A stretch of 64,000 nucleotides of DNA from Polytrichum commune (lineage: Eukaryota > Streptophyta > Polytrichopsida > Polytrichales > Polytrichaceae): contig OX485807.1 in the NCBI GenBank assembly GCA_950295325.1, positions 20,743,666 to 20,807,665 on the forward strand, written 5' to 3'. Both the position numbers and the translations under genes were made by a program. Positions 1-11,340 of the stretch are shown here, piece by piece. Numbering within the stretch: the first letter of the stretch is position 1; each line of letters begins with the position of its first letter. Under the pieces are notes generated by a model. That model did no database searches, was not told the DNA's origin, and was given only the letters and a program-made list of their open reading frames with translations.

Positions 1-16
1 CGAGCCTAGGCAAAAT

Positions 17-1126
17 GTGCATTACGATGTCGTCGAAGGGGATGTATGGCATACCACTCCAGACATGTTGGACCGCAAATACCGCAGGAGTTATAGAATG
101 AGTTTTTTGGCATTTGAGCATTTAGTTACCGAGTTGACCCCCTTTTTACGTCCCACTGCTGATATGTTTGTGCGGCCTCTCGTACCCGTTAGAAAACAGG
201 TATCATTGGTTGTGTACCGGTTGGCACAAGGTCTATCTTGTAAGGCTATGGATAACTTATATGGGTGTGGACAATCCACTATTAGAAAATACACACTTAT
301 TGTCTGTAGAGTTCTTTTTTCACATGAAGGATTGTTCGGGAGATATATTCACGCACCTGCTGGGCATAGACTAACCGATACTATCCGTAAGTTTCGTGAG
401 ATTACCGGTATGCCTAATGTAGTGGGCGCCATTGATGGGACACATATTCCTTTGTCATGTAAGCCCCAACGGGGTTTAACTCTTATGCCTTGTGATTTTT
501 TCAATAGGAAATTTTTTTACAGTGTGTTGTTATAAGGTGTGTGCGATTCGGAAAGGTTTTTTTGGAATGTTTGTGCAGGACAACCTGGAGGAGTGCACGA
601 TGCAGCACAATTTGCGTGGTCTGGTCTTTACGCACAATTATGAAGACGAGACATTCTAGCTGATCCAGTTCTGGAAATTGGTGGCGTTTAGGTCCGGCCG
701 TATTTGCTAGGAAATTCAGCCTACCCTAGCCGTCCTTATTTGCTAAAAAACTTTAAGCCTAGTGTCACAGACCCTAGGTTCACTGACAAGAAGAGGTTCG
801 ATGAGTCCGTCAATTCGGGTAGGGTTGTCATTGAGCATACTTTTGGAGCACTTAAGAATAGATGGCGCATTTTAAAGAATTCCAACATAAATATGGATAG
901 GGCTGCCACAGTAACTCTCGCTTGTTGCGTATTGCATAATTTTTGTGAGATCTACGGGGAGCGCGTTCTGTTACCGGAAGACGTGGCTCAACGTCCGGAT
1001 CCTTTTGTGGGAGTTCGTAGGGGTGCTATGCGATTGCCTGGTGATGGTCGGGCGGGAAAGGTAGCTGGAGAACAGATGAGGGCAACGATTTTTGAATCAT
1101 GGGTTGCAAGAAACCCCAATGTATGA
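17..1126 (+). pseudogene. PIF/Harbinger transposase (HARBI1-like nuclease), three in-frame stops, 5' end outside window
   Basis: DDE transposase of the PIF/Harbinger class, which cuts and joins element ends in the nucleus. One frame runs from the left edge to 1126. It shows an N-terminal helical/HTH part (residues 55-100, with GCGQSTIRKYT), the first catalytic Asp in VVGAIDGTHIPL (residue 140), the second in PGGVHDAAQFAW (599-601), and the catalytic Glu in VVIEHTFGALKNRWRIL (833-835). The family's usual GDSAYP reads GNSAYP at 710-727. Only stop codons break it: TAA 533-535, TGA 641-643 and TAG 689-691; no frameshift is needed. All three stops can be explained by C-to-T changes of CAA, CGA and CAG, as expected from methylcytosine decay (inference). 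Family assignment is firm; inactivity is very likely. It pairs with the minus-strand MYB-like gene at 2907-3713. Confidence 0.9.
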
Positions 1127-2440
1127 TATATTATAAAATAATATTTTGTTATATTATACGAGCTATAATATTTTGTTTTATATTCTAAGTATGTGAAATA
1201 TATTATGCACAAATTGTCACATATGACGCATTGCATTATAGAGAACTCATATATTTTGAGCATCTTTGTATTTTATGAATTTACCTTAAAGAATCATCCA
1301 CAAGCCCAAAATAAGTCTCTTGGGAAGTTAAGGGTTAAAGTATGTGGAATGCCACGGCCCGCGAAATCGTCATATATCATTGTTGTATACTTCCTTATTA
1401 AACAACTCTTTATATTTTGGTATATTTGAAATTATTGTTAGTATAAATTATTGTTAATATTTGTGTTTGTTTAAAGCTATGAGTTCTTATTCGATGACAA
1501 TGTTGTTGACTTAATATGGTTGTGTGTGTATATATATATATATATATAACAACTTATGTTACTTATATTTTCATGTTCCCTAAATAATACGACAACTTCA
1601 CAGCATCTGTCATGTTAAAGAGATGACGACATCCTCGTAATAGTAAGACGTAACCTCAATCGCGTCTTGTGGTTTCTCAAGTTACCGAGACAATAATATT
1701 TACGGGACGTAGTGTGTTTTTTTGGGAAACATGGTTTTCGGTGGGAGTAACTCCTATTTGGAACCATACACATTGCGGGGTTCATTGTGCCCTAAACCAC
1801 TACACTAAGTAGTCCTATTACTATAAGCAAAATATTATCGTGGAAATAATGAACGTGGGCCACACAAAGTTTGTAGTGAAGGTGGAATTCATGTGCGTGG
1901 AAGAGCCGCGGTTTTTTCTTGAGTCATCAAAAACAGTTCCGATCAGTATAAGGATTTCAATTATAGGACAAATGTATCATAAAATGAATCCATCTGCACA
2001 TCAAGATTTACCAGTATGAACTCATTAATATGGTCCATCCATCGTTTTCACAACAATGTCTGTGTGTTTTAAGAGTGAATGTGGCTCCACATTAATTCGG
2101 AAGATGATAGTTGGTGTGGGCTCCGGAAAATTATTGAAATGTAGCAGTATAAGTGGCTCACCATAAAAGAGAATAACAAAGTATAGTAATTATCACGGAA
2201 GTACTTGAAATCACATCAATGTATTACGAACACAATATTCCAATTACAGGATTTTTTGCCAAGGGTGTGAGATTGTTTGTATATTTTCAGGTTTCATACA
2301 CTCATTTTCGTTTCGTTTTGTTTGTGGGGCAATATGAACTACGTGGGTCATCCTATAAAAAAATTGAGCACAGTTCCCATTGCAAACAAATGTCTCATTA
2401 ACAATTGAAAGCGAATTCTAACACAACTTTAGCATGTAGG
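1127..2440. other. AT-rich spacer between the two Harbinger genes
   Basis: No gene is recognisable on either strand. The only simple repeat is a short (TA)n tract near 1530-1547. It lies between the tail-to-tail transposase and MYB-like genes, so it is probably the internal spacer of the transposon. Confidence 0.5.
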
Positions 2441-2444
2441 GTGA

Positions 2445-2635
2445 ATTTTTGGTACATGGTTGGAGTTGGTGTGGATGTTTGAACAAAGAACTTTTCATAT
2501 AAATTCATTCATGACCAAACTCACTACACATGTCAAAAGGTGTTGAAATGAGTTTGACCCCCAATACACTAATATGGAACATTCTCCATTCGAACTCCAA
2601 CCAAACTCCAAGTATGCACCGAAAACTTATGTAAC
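2445..2635. mobile_element. Foldback MITE-like repeat inside the Harbinger spacer
   Basis: The left arm, starting near 2449 with GGTACATGGTTGGAGTTGG, is answered by an inverted right arm ending near 2632 (CCAACCAAACTCCAAGTATG). A related copy sits at about 58285-58430 in an intron of the DUF639 gene, starting TTTTTGGTGCATGGTTGG. Two dispersed copies with inverted ends and no coding sequence fit a small non-autonomous DNA element. Exact ends and target duplication were not resolved. Confidence 0.55.
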
Positions 2636-2906
2636 ATGAAAAGTTTTGTGTGCAAAACAACCAACTCCCAAGCAAATGTTAGGTTGATGTGAAAAAATCA
2701 CCATACAATTCAAGGAAGAAATTAAGCCCCCTAGAATAGAAGTTTCATTATTGGATAAAATTAGGTATAAAGTAGGTATACACAAAGGAGACCATAAACA
2801 AGATATGTAGAGTTTAATCGTAAAGATATATAATAAGAATAATATATTTCATAATAAGAAAAAAACAACATGCAATCCAATATATTCGGATGCTACATTG
2901 GTAGAA

Positions 2907-3713
2907 CTACTTCTTAAGGCCTTGAAGCACATTGGCGAAAAGGTTTGCCATTCTTTCCTGCGATGCTTGTGTCAATTTAAACATCTCTAACTCTAATTTT
3001 CTAGTGTCCTCGTCCAATTTCATGGCGGCCTCCAGCTTTAACTCCTCGATTCTACGAGTAGATTCGCAAAACCGATCCAAAGAGGCCGCCATATCACTAG
3101 CCACCTTCCTCCTCTTCACGGGTTGCCCTCTAACTCCGGGTAAATTGGAGGCTCGAGTTCTTGGCGACTCTGGGTCCTCCTCTGGAACCTATTGTGTTTC
3201 TTCTTCCGGTTGGCTTGGCGGCTGATCATCCACACCCACGGGCCAACCGTTGTCCATACCACCAGGCACCCCGTCAGCCTTAGTTGTGCCGGAAAGAACC
3301 TCGTCAATCATAGTAAACCAAATCCATTGGGAACCCACATTGTCGCCGGTTACATTGTGTAATTTCTTCTCCTTGTGGTAATGGCGCTTAAGCTTGTCCC
3401 ACTTGTCCCGAACTTGTGTCCAAGTGCGTCGTGCCTCACTTGGATGGTCCTTTGTAACTTGCTCTCGAATCCGCTCCCAATGTTGTTGCTTGAAAACCGC
3501 GGTGCCATAAGTCTCAATGCGCTCCTTTACCAACTCCACTAGGTATTTCGTAGCTCCATGGGTCCACTCCCTTGCTAGAAGAGGCGGTGACCCTAAACCC
3601 ACAACGTTCCCGTCACTTGAGGGTCCCGGAGTGCCTAAAATTGGGGGCGATGCAAGCACCATGGTCCCCAAAAATCCTAACCCTTCCTCCATGGTAAAAA
3701 TGAAGAGCCTCAA
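2907..3713 (-). pseudogene. Harbinger accessory MYB/trihelix DNA-binding protein, one in-frame stop
   Basis: Accessory protein of PIF/Harbinger elements; in this family a MYB/SANT-like partner brings the transposase to the nucleus and the element ends. Residues about 48-145 form a MYB/trihelix-type domain: WTHGATKYLVELVKERI, then WERIREQV, WTQVRDKWDKLKRHYHKEKK and WIWFTMIDEVL. A TAG at 3189-3191 stops the frame, but the same frame continues to TAA at 2907 with a bipartite basic patch (PVKRRKV) and an amphipathic helical tail rich in Leu, Glu and Arg. The stop follows PEEETQ and precedes VPEED, so it probably replaced a Gln codon by C-to-T. It is convergent to the transposase at 17-1126. The second of two candidate starts, MEEGLGFLG, is as likely as the first. 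Confidence 0.85.
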
Positions 3714-4142
3714 CTTGAAAAAGGCCCGCCCAACTAAATCCTCAGTATGCTCAAGTGAATGAGAGACCGAGAAATGCGAAGTGAGAGCTTAAGATGAGCT
3801 AAGCTAATCTTATGCCTCATTACGAAGGAGCTGGGCCTATTATTTTTAGAAGACGGTTAGGGTAATTACCCGAGGAATTTCCCTAAAAGGTAAGGGAATT
3901 CCCCGTGGCTGATGGGGGCGGACCCGTCCCTTCCGGGCTGAGGTGGACGGTCCGCTCCGCCTCCCACAGCCGGCGGAGGGAGGGTGGCCATCCACCGGAG
4001 GATGAAACTCGTCGGCCTCCGCCTGGCCAAGCGGCGGAGGCACCCTCATGTGCGCAGCACTATAGTGGCTTTCGTTGGCTGAACCAACTCTAGAAGTGGT
4101 TCCTGCTAGTAGGAACCGTGCACTGGTGGCCCCCACCAGTAA
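3714..4142. other. Putative right end of the Harbinger element with a GC-rich island
   Basis: Upstream flank of the minus-strand MYB-like gene. From about 3895 to 4075 the sequence becomes markedly GC-rich (runs such as GGCGGAGGGAGGGTGG), unlike the AT-rich surroundings. Short open frames on both strands here are composition artefacts. No clear terminal inverted repeat could be matched because the left end of the element is outside the window. Confidence 0.4.
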
Positions 4143-4149
4143 GTGTGGG

Positions 4150-4487
4150 TGGGCCATAAAAAAATGACCATGCACCCAAAAACAAATGTGCTGAATTTTT
4201 TTAATATATGCCTAAAAGGGGCAGTTTTGAGGAGAAAAAGAAAATTCAAGTTTGACCATTCACTAGTCTTCTCTTGTCTTCATCTTCTCAACCCCCAAAC
4301 CCGTTGGACCATGTCGGTGGATAATGTAGGCCTTCGAATATGTCTTTTGGGGACCTCGAACTCCATGGTCACAAGGTTTTTTTTCCTTGGTGTAAACCGA
4401 AGTGGTCCTAGGACGAGGTCAACAACCAATCACAAATTTTACAAGGCCTTGGGACGACTTTTATGGTCCATAGTGTAAACAACTCCT
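4150..4487 (+). mobile_element. MITE family F1, left-truncated copy A
   Basis: It aligns by eye with the internal and right parts of the copies at 13918-14490 and 17354-17834. Shared blocks are AATGACCATGCACC, CCCGTTGGACCATG, GGGACCTCGAACTCCATGGTCAC, and the end block GGGACGACTTTTATGGTCC followed by ATAGTGTAAAC. The left terminal inverted repeat is missing. No coding capacity. Confidence 0.7.
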
Positions 4488-4628
4488 AACAATCAACAAC
4501 TTCACCATTAGTGTCACCTCATGACACGTGGCGTTCAACTGCGTTCATGAATATCTTGGCATGAGTATGTTCGATAGTGTTATGAGGTGTATGTCTATGT
4601 TGCATAATGGTCCACAAGTTGACTAAAA

Positions 4629-4755
4629 GTGTATACAAATGACACTTGGCATTAGTAAGCTTGACAATATCTTCCTCTTGCATATGAAAATGTAAACACA
4701 TGACACTGGCCATTAGTATGCTTAATGATATCTTCCCCTTGCATACTAAAATGCA
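4629..4755 (+). repeat. Two-copy tandem repeat, period about 61 bp
   Basis: The block ATGACACTTGGCATTAGTA...CTTGCATATGAAAATG near 4638-4692 is repeated with changes near 4700-4752. Surrounding sequence to 5150 shows nothing else recognisable. Confidence 0.6.
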
Positions 4756-5149
4756 AAATGATCATCTCAAGTATCCCAATGTGCTATGTTGAATGTCGTA
4801 ATGTAAACAAATGTTCACTTCAAGAAGGTACTTATGTTGGCTAATAGTATCATCATATTGGCAATTAGCAAGGTGGTATTTTGCGACCTCTAGACATCTA
4901 GTTTAGGCCCTTCTCAAATGGCGTACGTGACAATAAATACCATGAACAATGTGGCCATATGATTTAGCATGGCCCACACTATTCATCATCAACCCATGTT
5001 AAATTGTCTTGCATTTACCTTGCGGCAACTAAGAGATGGGTCTTAAATGATTCCCATTTCCATGTTCAAAGGGAATATTCCCATGTTGATTGAACAGTCG
5101 TTTGGGTGCCCCAATTATGTTGATGAATGAGCCCATGATGGTTACCATA

Positions 5150-5290
5150 TTTTGAGCATGCAATCCAATCTCTTTTTGGTATCCGTTCTTGGAGCCACAT
5201 CAAACCACGTACCACTCAAATATAAGTGTTTGGTTAAGAAGACAAGTAGCCAAACAAGGGTTGTCCATCTCAGAGAGGGTGTCATATGAC
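5150..5290 (-). mobile_element. MITE family F2, partial copy
   Basis: Matches the interior and one end of the complete F2 copies (TGAGCATGCAATCCAATCTC, then TTTTTGGTATCCGTTCTTGG, GAGCCACA, CCACTCAAATATAAGTG) in the same orientation as the copy at 60479-60862. Confidence 0.6.
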
Positions 5291-6790
5291 GCACGTCTTG
5301 CATGACAAATCATGAACCGATTCACTCAAATCAACATGGCATAGCAATTCTGACCCCACACTAAATCACATGTGTAGTGTACACATGTTAAAACTCTTGA
5401 AGATCGGTTTCTCAAACTAGGAGGAATACTTCCCTAAGTGGGAACCGCTGACAACATTGCCACGTCAGCGCCACTTCATCAATACATATCTACCTTGGAC
5501 CCAAACCCTAGTGAGAAATCCTTGGGACCAAACTCTTGCTCTCGACCAATAGGATCGCCCGATTTTTGTAAGTTTATTTGGTCCCGAAACCAAGTGTAAA
5601 GTGTAAACCCAAACCTAGGGTATGCTTTGATTGGTGGTGTGGGTGGAGGCGGTACCACTGCACACACGCAAATCAATGAGCATCAAGCCCATCATGATAT
5701 ATATATGTATATATATATTGGACATATAAGCCACATCATGATATATTACACATATATTGCACTGAAAGCTCTTTGAGTCGGTGTCATCTGCATGGCACAT
5801 GTGGCTATGAGTGGGCGATAAGGTACTAAGGCATGTGCAAATATCTTTGTACGTGAATGGAAGGAGGAGAAAAACCATTGCAACCGAGAATTCTGCAAGT
5901 TGAAAGAGTTAGGGTTGAGGAATAAACGCCGGCATTGTCGACTTGCTCGCGTCATAGCACCGGTAAACCCCTAAGTGTCTAAGAGGCCCAATCTAGGTCG
6001 GCTAAGGATCCTTGGTGATGTCGTTGATAAGGATATTAAGCATTTGTTTGTATTAAGGATGTTCATGTTGTGCGTTTGAACACGAATCTTCGATTACCTC
6101 TGAGGTTTACAACTAATGTGAAAGTGAATTTGATTGATAAGATAAACTTAGTTAGGGTCAATTATGACATAACCCAAAAATGGAAGAAGCTCAAACCACA
6201 TGTTTTTTGTGTATGGAGAAGTCTAAATCAAGTCTCCCAAGATGCTAAGAGGCGGCCATCCGTAGATGAGGAAGCTAGTGCAACAAGAATCATAGCTATA
6301 CGAATCCATGCACATGAAAGGTGGTATTTAGGTACCCTAGGTTGTTTAGTTGTATGCTAGCCTGTCTATGTTGCCCTTTTAGGTTGAAGGGTAAGCATGC
6401 TTGGTCTTAATAATATGTTATGAGAATTGAATTATTTTTTGCACCGATCACAATGCACACCTATAATTTTTGAGTTTGTCAATAATTGTCCGTTCTCAAG
6501 CATAATGCCAACATAGAATGCCCACCCAAGGTGGATGTCTTTTACCCACACCGTTGTCCATACAAGAAAAAAAGTTCATGTACTTTATGCAACGTAATGC
6601 ACTTGGGGTCTATGATTGTGGGATTTTCAGCCACTGCCCTTGAGACAATGCATTACCGCCTATACAAATTTTGTGGCAATTTCCAATGGGCAATGGCGTA
6701 CTTTGTGCATAACATAACCCATAGTCCACTCCATTTAGTATTAACCGCCTCTACAATATGAAACCATCTTCACAAATCCGAAAATCATCT
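5291..6790. other. Unassigned AT-rich sequence
   Basis: Several short open frames (for example + 6070-6360 and 6486-6761) show no recognisable domain, motif or splice structure. A (TA)n tract lies near 5698-5718. Nothing else can be supported. Confidence 0.4.
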
Positions 6791-7188
6791 AAGGTAGATG
6801 TGCTTAATATGGTTACGTATCTTAATCAGACACCTATACTTGAGTGGTATGTGATTAGGCGTGGATCCAAGAACAAACACCAAAAAGACATGTGTTTAAA
6901 AAGAGAATGGACTACATGCTCCAAAACATGTTAACCATTTGGAGTTCAATAGTCAACGTAATTGAAAGATACCTACATGACCGTTCAATGAGCATCAAAG
7001 TCTTCACTTTGATAATGAATGAGATATTCATATGAGCTCCGAAACTCATGAGGAAAGTTGTTGTGGCCTCGATTTAAATGGGCTAACCATCTTGTGCTCC
7101 ATCACATGTTTTATATCCTAGGTGAAGTGGGCTAGTAAAAATTATATAAAATAAAAATTAAAAAAACCATTCAAGACCCAATCTACAT
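6791..7188 (+). mobile_element. MITE family F2, near full-length copy
   Basis: Starts with AAGGTAGATGTGCTTAATATG, runs through the family blocks TGAGTGG(T)A(T)GTGATTAGGCGTGG and GAATGGACTACATGCTCC, and ends around CCCAATCTACATTA, the inverted counterpart of the start. Copies at 30079-30503 (+) and 60479-60862 (-) define the family. It has no coding sequence. Confidence 0.7.
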
Positions 7189-7189
7189 T

Positions 7190-7820
7190 ATGGAGGGAGG
7201 GAATTCCTGTATACGAGGCTACGTCTCATCCATCCAACATAAAAACTTGATCCCCTATAGTTTTGTTGCCAAATCAACTCAAATGACCTCAAGTACACTA
7301 GATTAGCGTCTTATAGTTTATGCCGGTGTCAAATCAACTGGGGGAAAAAAAAAAAAAAAAAAAAAAAACCTCCCGGATGCACACTATTCCAGGGCTTATA
7401 TGTTGGATGAATAAGAGGTACTACACTCGCATACAATAAATTCCCTCTCCCTCTACACTAGTGGCCGTGAATGAGTGGTGTGGTAACACCCAATAACCTC
7501 TTGCTTGTAACGATTGGAGAGAGGGAATTATCATATACAAGCATAACTTTTCATTCAACCGGGCCTAAAAACCATGAAATAATATGCAGCCCAAAGGTTC
7601 CTTTTCAAGAGTCGATTTGACACTGGAAAATAGTCTACTCAAGGTCATTTGAGACGAATCAACGACAAACCCATAGGGGTCGAAATGTTTAAGGAACGAG
7701 AGGTACAATCGCTCATATACGATAAGTTTCCCTACTATTCACTCCCTACGTTAGTGGCCGTGAATGAGTAGTACTATGGTGTGTTAAAACCCGATGACTT
7801 CTTGCTTGTGGCGATTCTCG
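7190..7820. mobile_element. Two MITE family F3 copies in a roughly 291-bp tandem duplication
   Basis: Two adjacent units each begin with GAGGGAATT (about 7197 and 7524) and end with the inverted counterpart near 7446 and 7735. Both are followed by GTGGCCGTGAATGAGTRGT (7462 and 7753), giving a period near 291 bp, so element and flank were duplicated together. The first unit holds a 24-nt poly-A tract (about 7345-7368). Other F3-related copies are at 9120-9880 and 28478-28735. Confidence 0.65.
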
Positions 7821-7857
7821 TAAAACGGGACTCAATGAGTGACCTTTTTGTTGGATT

Positions 7858-7860
<3 letters not shown>

Positions 7861-7898
<38 letters not shown>
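7861..7898 (+). repeat. (GA)n microsatellite
   Basis: An uninterrupted GA dinucleotide run of about 38 nt. It lies between repeats and no gene start is visible next to it. Confidence 0.95.
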
Positions 7899-8339
7899 AG
7901 AGTGCATGGGGTGGCCTCAGGCTGGGGGGAGTGGGGCCCAAGTAGTTTAGTACACATATGCTCCTCAAACGTCCATTAATTATGTCAGAATTTTGGTCCT
8001 TCATAAATCTCTTCCCCAAAAAGGAGGTAGTTGGCCTTTGCTATCCCGGTCTTTGGTCCTTTATAATGCACCGGCCTATTAAAAATTTAAAGATCGACTT
8101 CATTGGTCTTCCCATCATCCCCACCCCAAGAACTTTGCAGTAGCATAAGTCGTGTAAAGGTGTGCGGGTGTTATTCGGTTACTCTTCTCAATTGGACTTC
8201 TATAATTCCATCGGTATGTGGCTTGGTGAGGGTCAAAGAACAAACACCATCATAAAGACACACGTTTAAAAGAGACTGCTTGAACTATGTCTTCCTTTGT
8301 TTTGTTTTTTTACGTATAACACACTCAATAATGAACACA

Positions 8340-8580
8340 ATTAGGTCCGAGATGACCCTTAACTATCAGGTGATCGTCGAGGGGTACCCATTTCCGAATG
8401 GAGCGGTTGGCGGTTCGATTCCTACTATGAAAGCTTCTCTCTACTTGATGGGAGGAAAACTAGCTAGGTGAGTAGGAAGCCAACATCCCACCCTTCGCAA
8501 GGTCAGCAGTAAACCCCACCCTCCACCAAGAGGATTCTTGAGCAAGGTGCGGCCAACAACACTCGAATTCACGTCGGTTA
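8340..8580 (+). mobile_element. SINE-like repeat, copy 1
   Basis: One of four dispersed copies (others near 14605-14885 -, 26990-27240 +, 33690-33930 +) sharing AGATGACCCTTAACTA, GGTACCCATTTCC, GGCGGTTCGATTCC and TCTCTACTTGATGG. GGTTCGATTCC (about 8412-8422) matches the RNA polymerase III B-box of tRNA-derived SINEs; an A-box candidate lies about 40 nt upstream but is weak. It has no open frame and no inverted ends. SINE is the best guess; another non-coding repeat class is possible. Confidence 0.5.
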
Positions 8581-9119
8581 TTATTCACGAACACAACTAG
8601 GTAAACCTATATTCCCAGTCTCTTAAAAACCAATAACCATGCACTTCCAATAATCATAACTAAATCGGGGAAATAGTAGCGGTTAATCCGATTTTCGTCG
8701 ATGCTTCGTCGTAGCACTCCTATTCGGTAGAAGTTAGAGACCCTGAGAAGAATCGTTGAAGAACCGAATAACACCCACCCACATATATACTTACTTACTT
8801 ACTTTCATTTACCTTAGCTCAAATGCACGCGAGCATGATTGCTGAAGGGGCCGGCAGTGGATTCGTGTGTTTTTTTTGTTTTTTTTTTGTTTTAATGATA
8901 TTTTTTGGGTACACATTTCATGGTGACGGCAGGCTATTCCAATGCCTCTCGCAGTCAGCCAAAGTGTAAGCAACTAGGAGGCAGAGTTAACGTAAACGTT
9001 GCCAAGTACTTACAAAGCAATGAACGAACAGCAGGAGAGAGCCGACCGTTAGTTGCAGATAGATGCATTGCATTGGATTGGTTGCGCTTTCAGAAATTTT
9101 AGGGGAACTATGAAATATA

Positions 9120-9880
9120 GGTCACATTAATAATAAAGAAAAACCGAAAGATCACAATATGTAAACCACTTGGACTTGGACACCCTTGGATTTGGATCGA
9201 TTATGCCCAAAAATCGATGTGTCAAAGTTACCGTGGCGAGACGGGAGTCATCGTTTAGCAACGTACTTCTCTTTCGTTCGACATGGAAGCTAAGGGAGTT
9301 AAGGCAAAGCCATTTGAGATGAATCGACCACAAGTTTAGAAGGGTTTAAGTTTTTATGTTGGATGGATGAGGGGTATAGTCGTATGTGGCAATTTCTACA
9401 TAGCAATGTACTTCTCATTCATCCAACATGAGAGCCGTATGAGAGTATGTGGTTTGGAAGTTTGAAAAAAAAATGTTGAGTTGACACCCCCAAAGTAGTT
9501 TCAAAACCCTAACTTAGTCTAGTCGAAGTCGTTTGAGATGAATCGACCACAAATTTTCTACAGGCTCAAGGGTTTTTATATGGTGGATGGATGAGAAGTA
9601 TGTTCAAATTGGATAATTCTTACATAGCTACTATGGCGAGAGAGAAATTTCGTAGAGGGGCGTACTTCTAATTCATCCAACATGAAAGTCATGAAATAGA
9701 AAGCGGTTCGGTGTGTTTTTTTAGGTGATTTGATATTGAAATGAGCTTCGAAGATCCCAAATTAGTCTAGTCAAAGTCATTTGATAAGAATCAACTACGA
9801 ACCTATAGAGGCTGCAAGTCTTTATGTTGGATGGATGAGAGGTATGCTCATATTCAACAATTCCTTTGTGTGGTATCACC
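9120..9880. repeat. Array of three degenerate F3-related units
   Basis: The blocks TTTGAGATGAATCGACCACAA and GTTGGATGGATGAG recur near 9310-9370, 9530-9600 and 9780-9840, with CTTCTCATTCATCCAACATG as the inverted partner in between. They appear to be decayed, partly tandem F3-type foldback elements. No gene is present. Confidence 0.55.
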
Positions 9881-11340
9881 ATGACAAATTCAACATTAGT
9901 TGTAGTTATTTCTTAAATGCACTTTCCTTTTGAATGTTTCATTTTTCAAAAAGAAAAGTACATGTTAAAATTTTGAAAGTTTGAGAAATGTTGGTATTGA
10001 TCTTGGTCTTAGTCCAGCTGAGTTTCAAGGCCCCTCACAATTTTATGGGCATGTGCCATGACCATGAAATCGTGAGAACCCTTGAAATTTACCATAAGGC
10101 CATATCATACAAATTTGAAGTTGGTGTTCGTTTAGACATGGGCCTTCAAGTTTAGTGTAAATTAGACGTGCATGACTGGGCTCTCGATTCAATGCTATTT
10201 CATTGCCATCCTATTCATGTGGACCCTTCTATACAATAAGTTACAATAAATCAACAGTTGTGGGTTTTGAAGTGTCATGGTCCCCGCTTTTGAGTTAGAC
10301 ATACGTCTTTCAGGTGGACTTCAAGCAAAATCCAGTAGACCATGAACCATTATCCTTTGCATGCCATGTAAGCTCTTTGTAAGTTTTTTCATCCAATCAA
10401 TTTCCTTAGCCCCTCAACAACCAACTCCAGATGTCTCAAAGTTTACTGTAAAATGAAGTGAAATGTTCCCGCCATTTTTTACCAATACAACTTTAGATCT
10501 CAACAGTCACATGCCCTCAAGCTCTAGTGTCAAGCCCCCAACCCCCAGTTACCCCATGCCCCTCAATAAACGGTTTTATATCGAAATTGGACAGTGGTCA
10601 ACTAACCCTATCACTGAAGATAACATAACTTTACCACTTTTGTTCTTCATAACGTAGTTGGAGTGTCCCCTACATAACTCCATCACAAACAAGTTTCAAC
10701 CCCTACTTGAAAACACAGTATCAGGGGAGTCTCAAGTCTTTCTTCCAACTGGACCATCATGTCAATATTAGCCTCCATCTCACAAAGGGCCACTGCACTC
10801 CGTCACCCTACAAAATCAATCAGTTTAACACCATCCATATGTACTGTCAGTCCCAAAAACCTCCTAGCTTCCTAGATTTCAACATCAATTTCATTTCATC
10901 GAAGAAAAACACACGTAAATAATTTTTTTTTCTGGGTTAGTCGGTCAGAATGGCAGTGCGATAACTTAACTTTGAATCGACGTAAAAATTATTGATTTCT
11001 GCAAGCAATTTATTTTCTTTTTCTTTTTCTTTTTCTTTTTTTCTTCTTCGGGCATCAATCAATATTTTTGCTGCCCTGGCAGCTGGGGTGTTTTGAGTCG
11101 AGTCTCGGCTGTCATTGGGTACGTTCTTTTCCTTATGTCGGTACTTACATTGCAGGCTTTAGAGTCCAAAGGGAGGCAACGAACTTACAGCATACGGCAC
11201 TTACACCTCCACTTATGTCAATTGGGACGGCCCCAACTTTTCGTGATACTATGTAGAAACGCTCCCCTTTGTACGATCTCTCACTTCAAGCTTATAATAA
11301 AGGGACCGAACACCATTTAGTGTATTGGGTTTATTATTAG
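9881..11340. other. Unassigned sequence with a polypyrimidine tract
   Basis: No recognisable coding sequence on either strand. A (TTTTTC)n-like pyrimidine tract lies at about 11013-11050. Short open frames near 10463-10922 and 11068-11320 are low-complexity or carry no known motif. Confidence 0.4.

Noticed and set aside
3846-4175. Long overlapping open frames on both strands in the GC-rich stretch
   Set aside because: They arise from high GC and low stop density, encode low-complexity Arg/Pro/Gly-rich peptides, and overlap each other.
5479-5676. Minus-strand proline-rich 65-codon frame
   Set aside because: Low complexity, no domain and no splice signals suggesting a gene.
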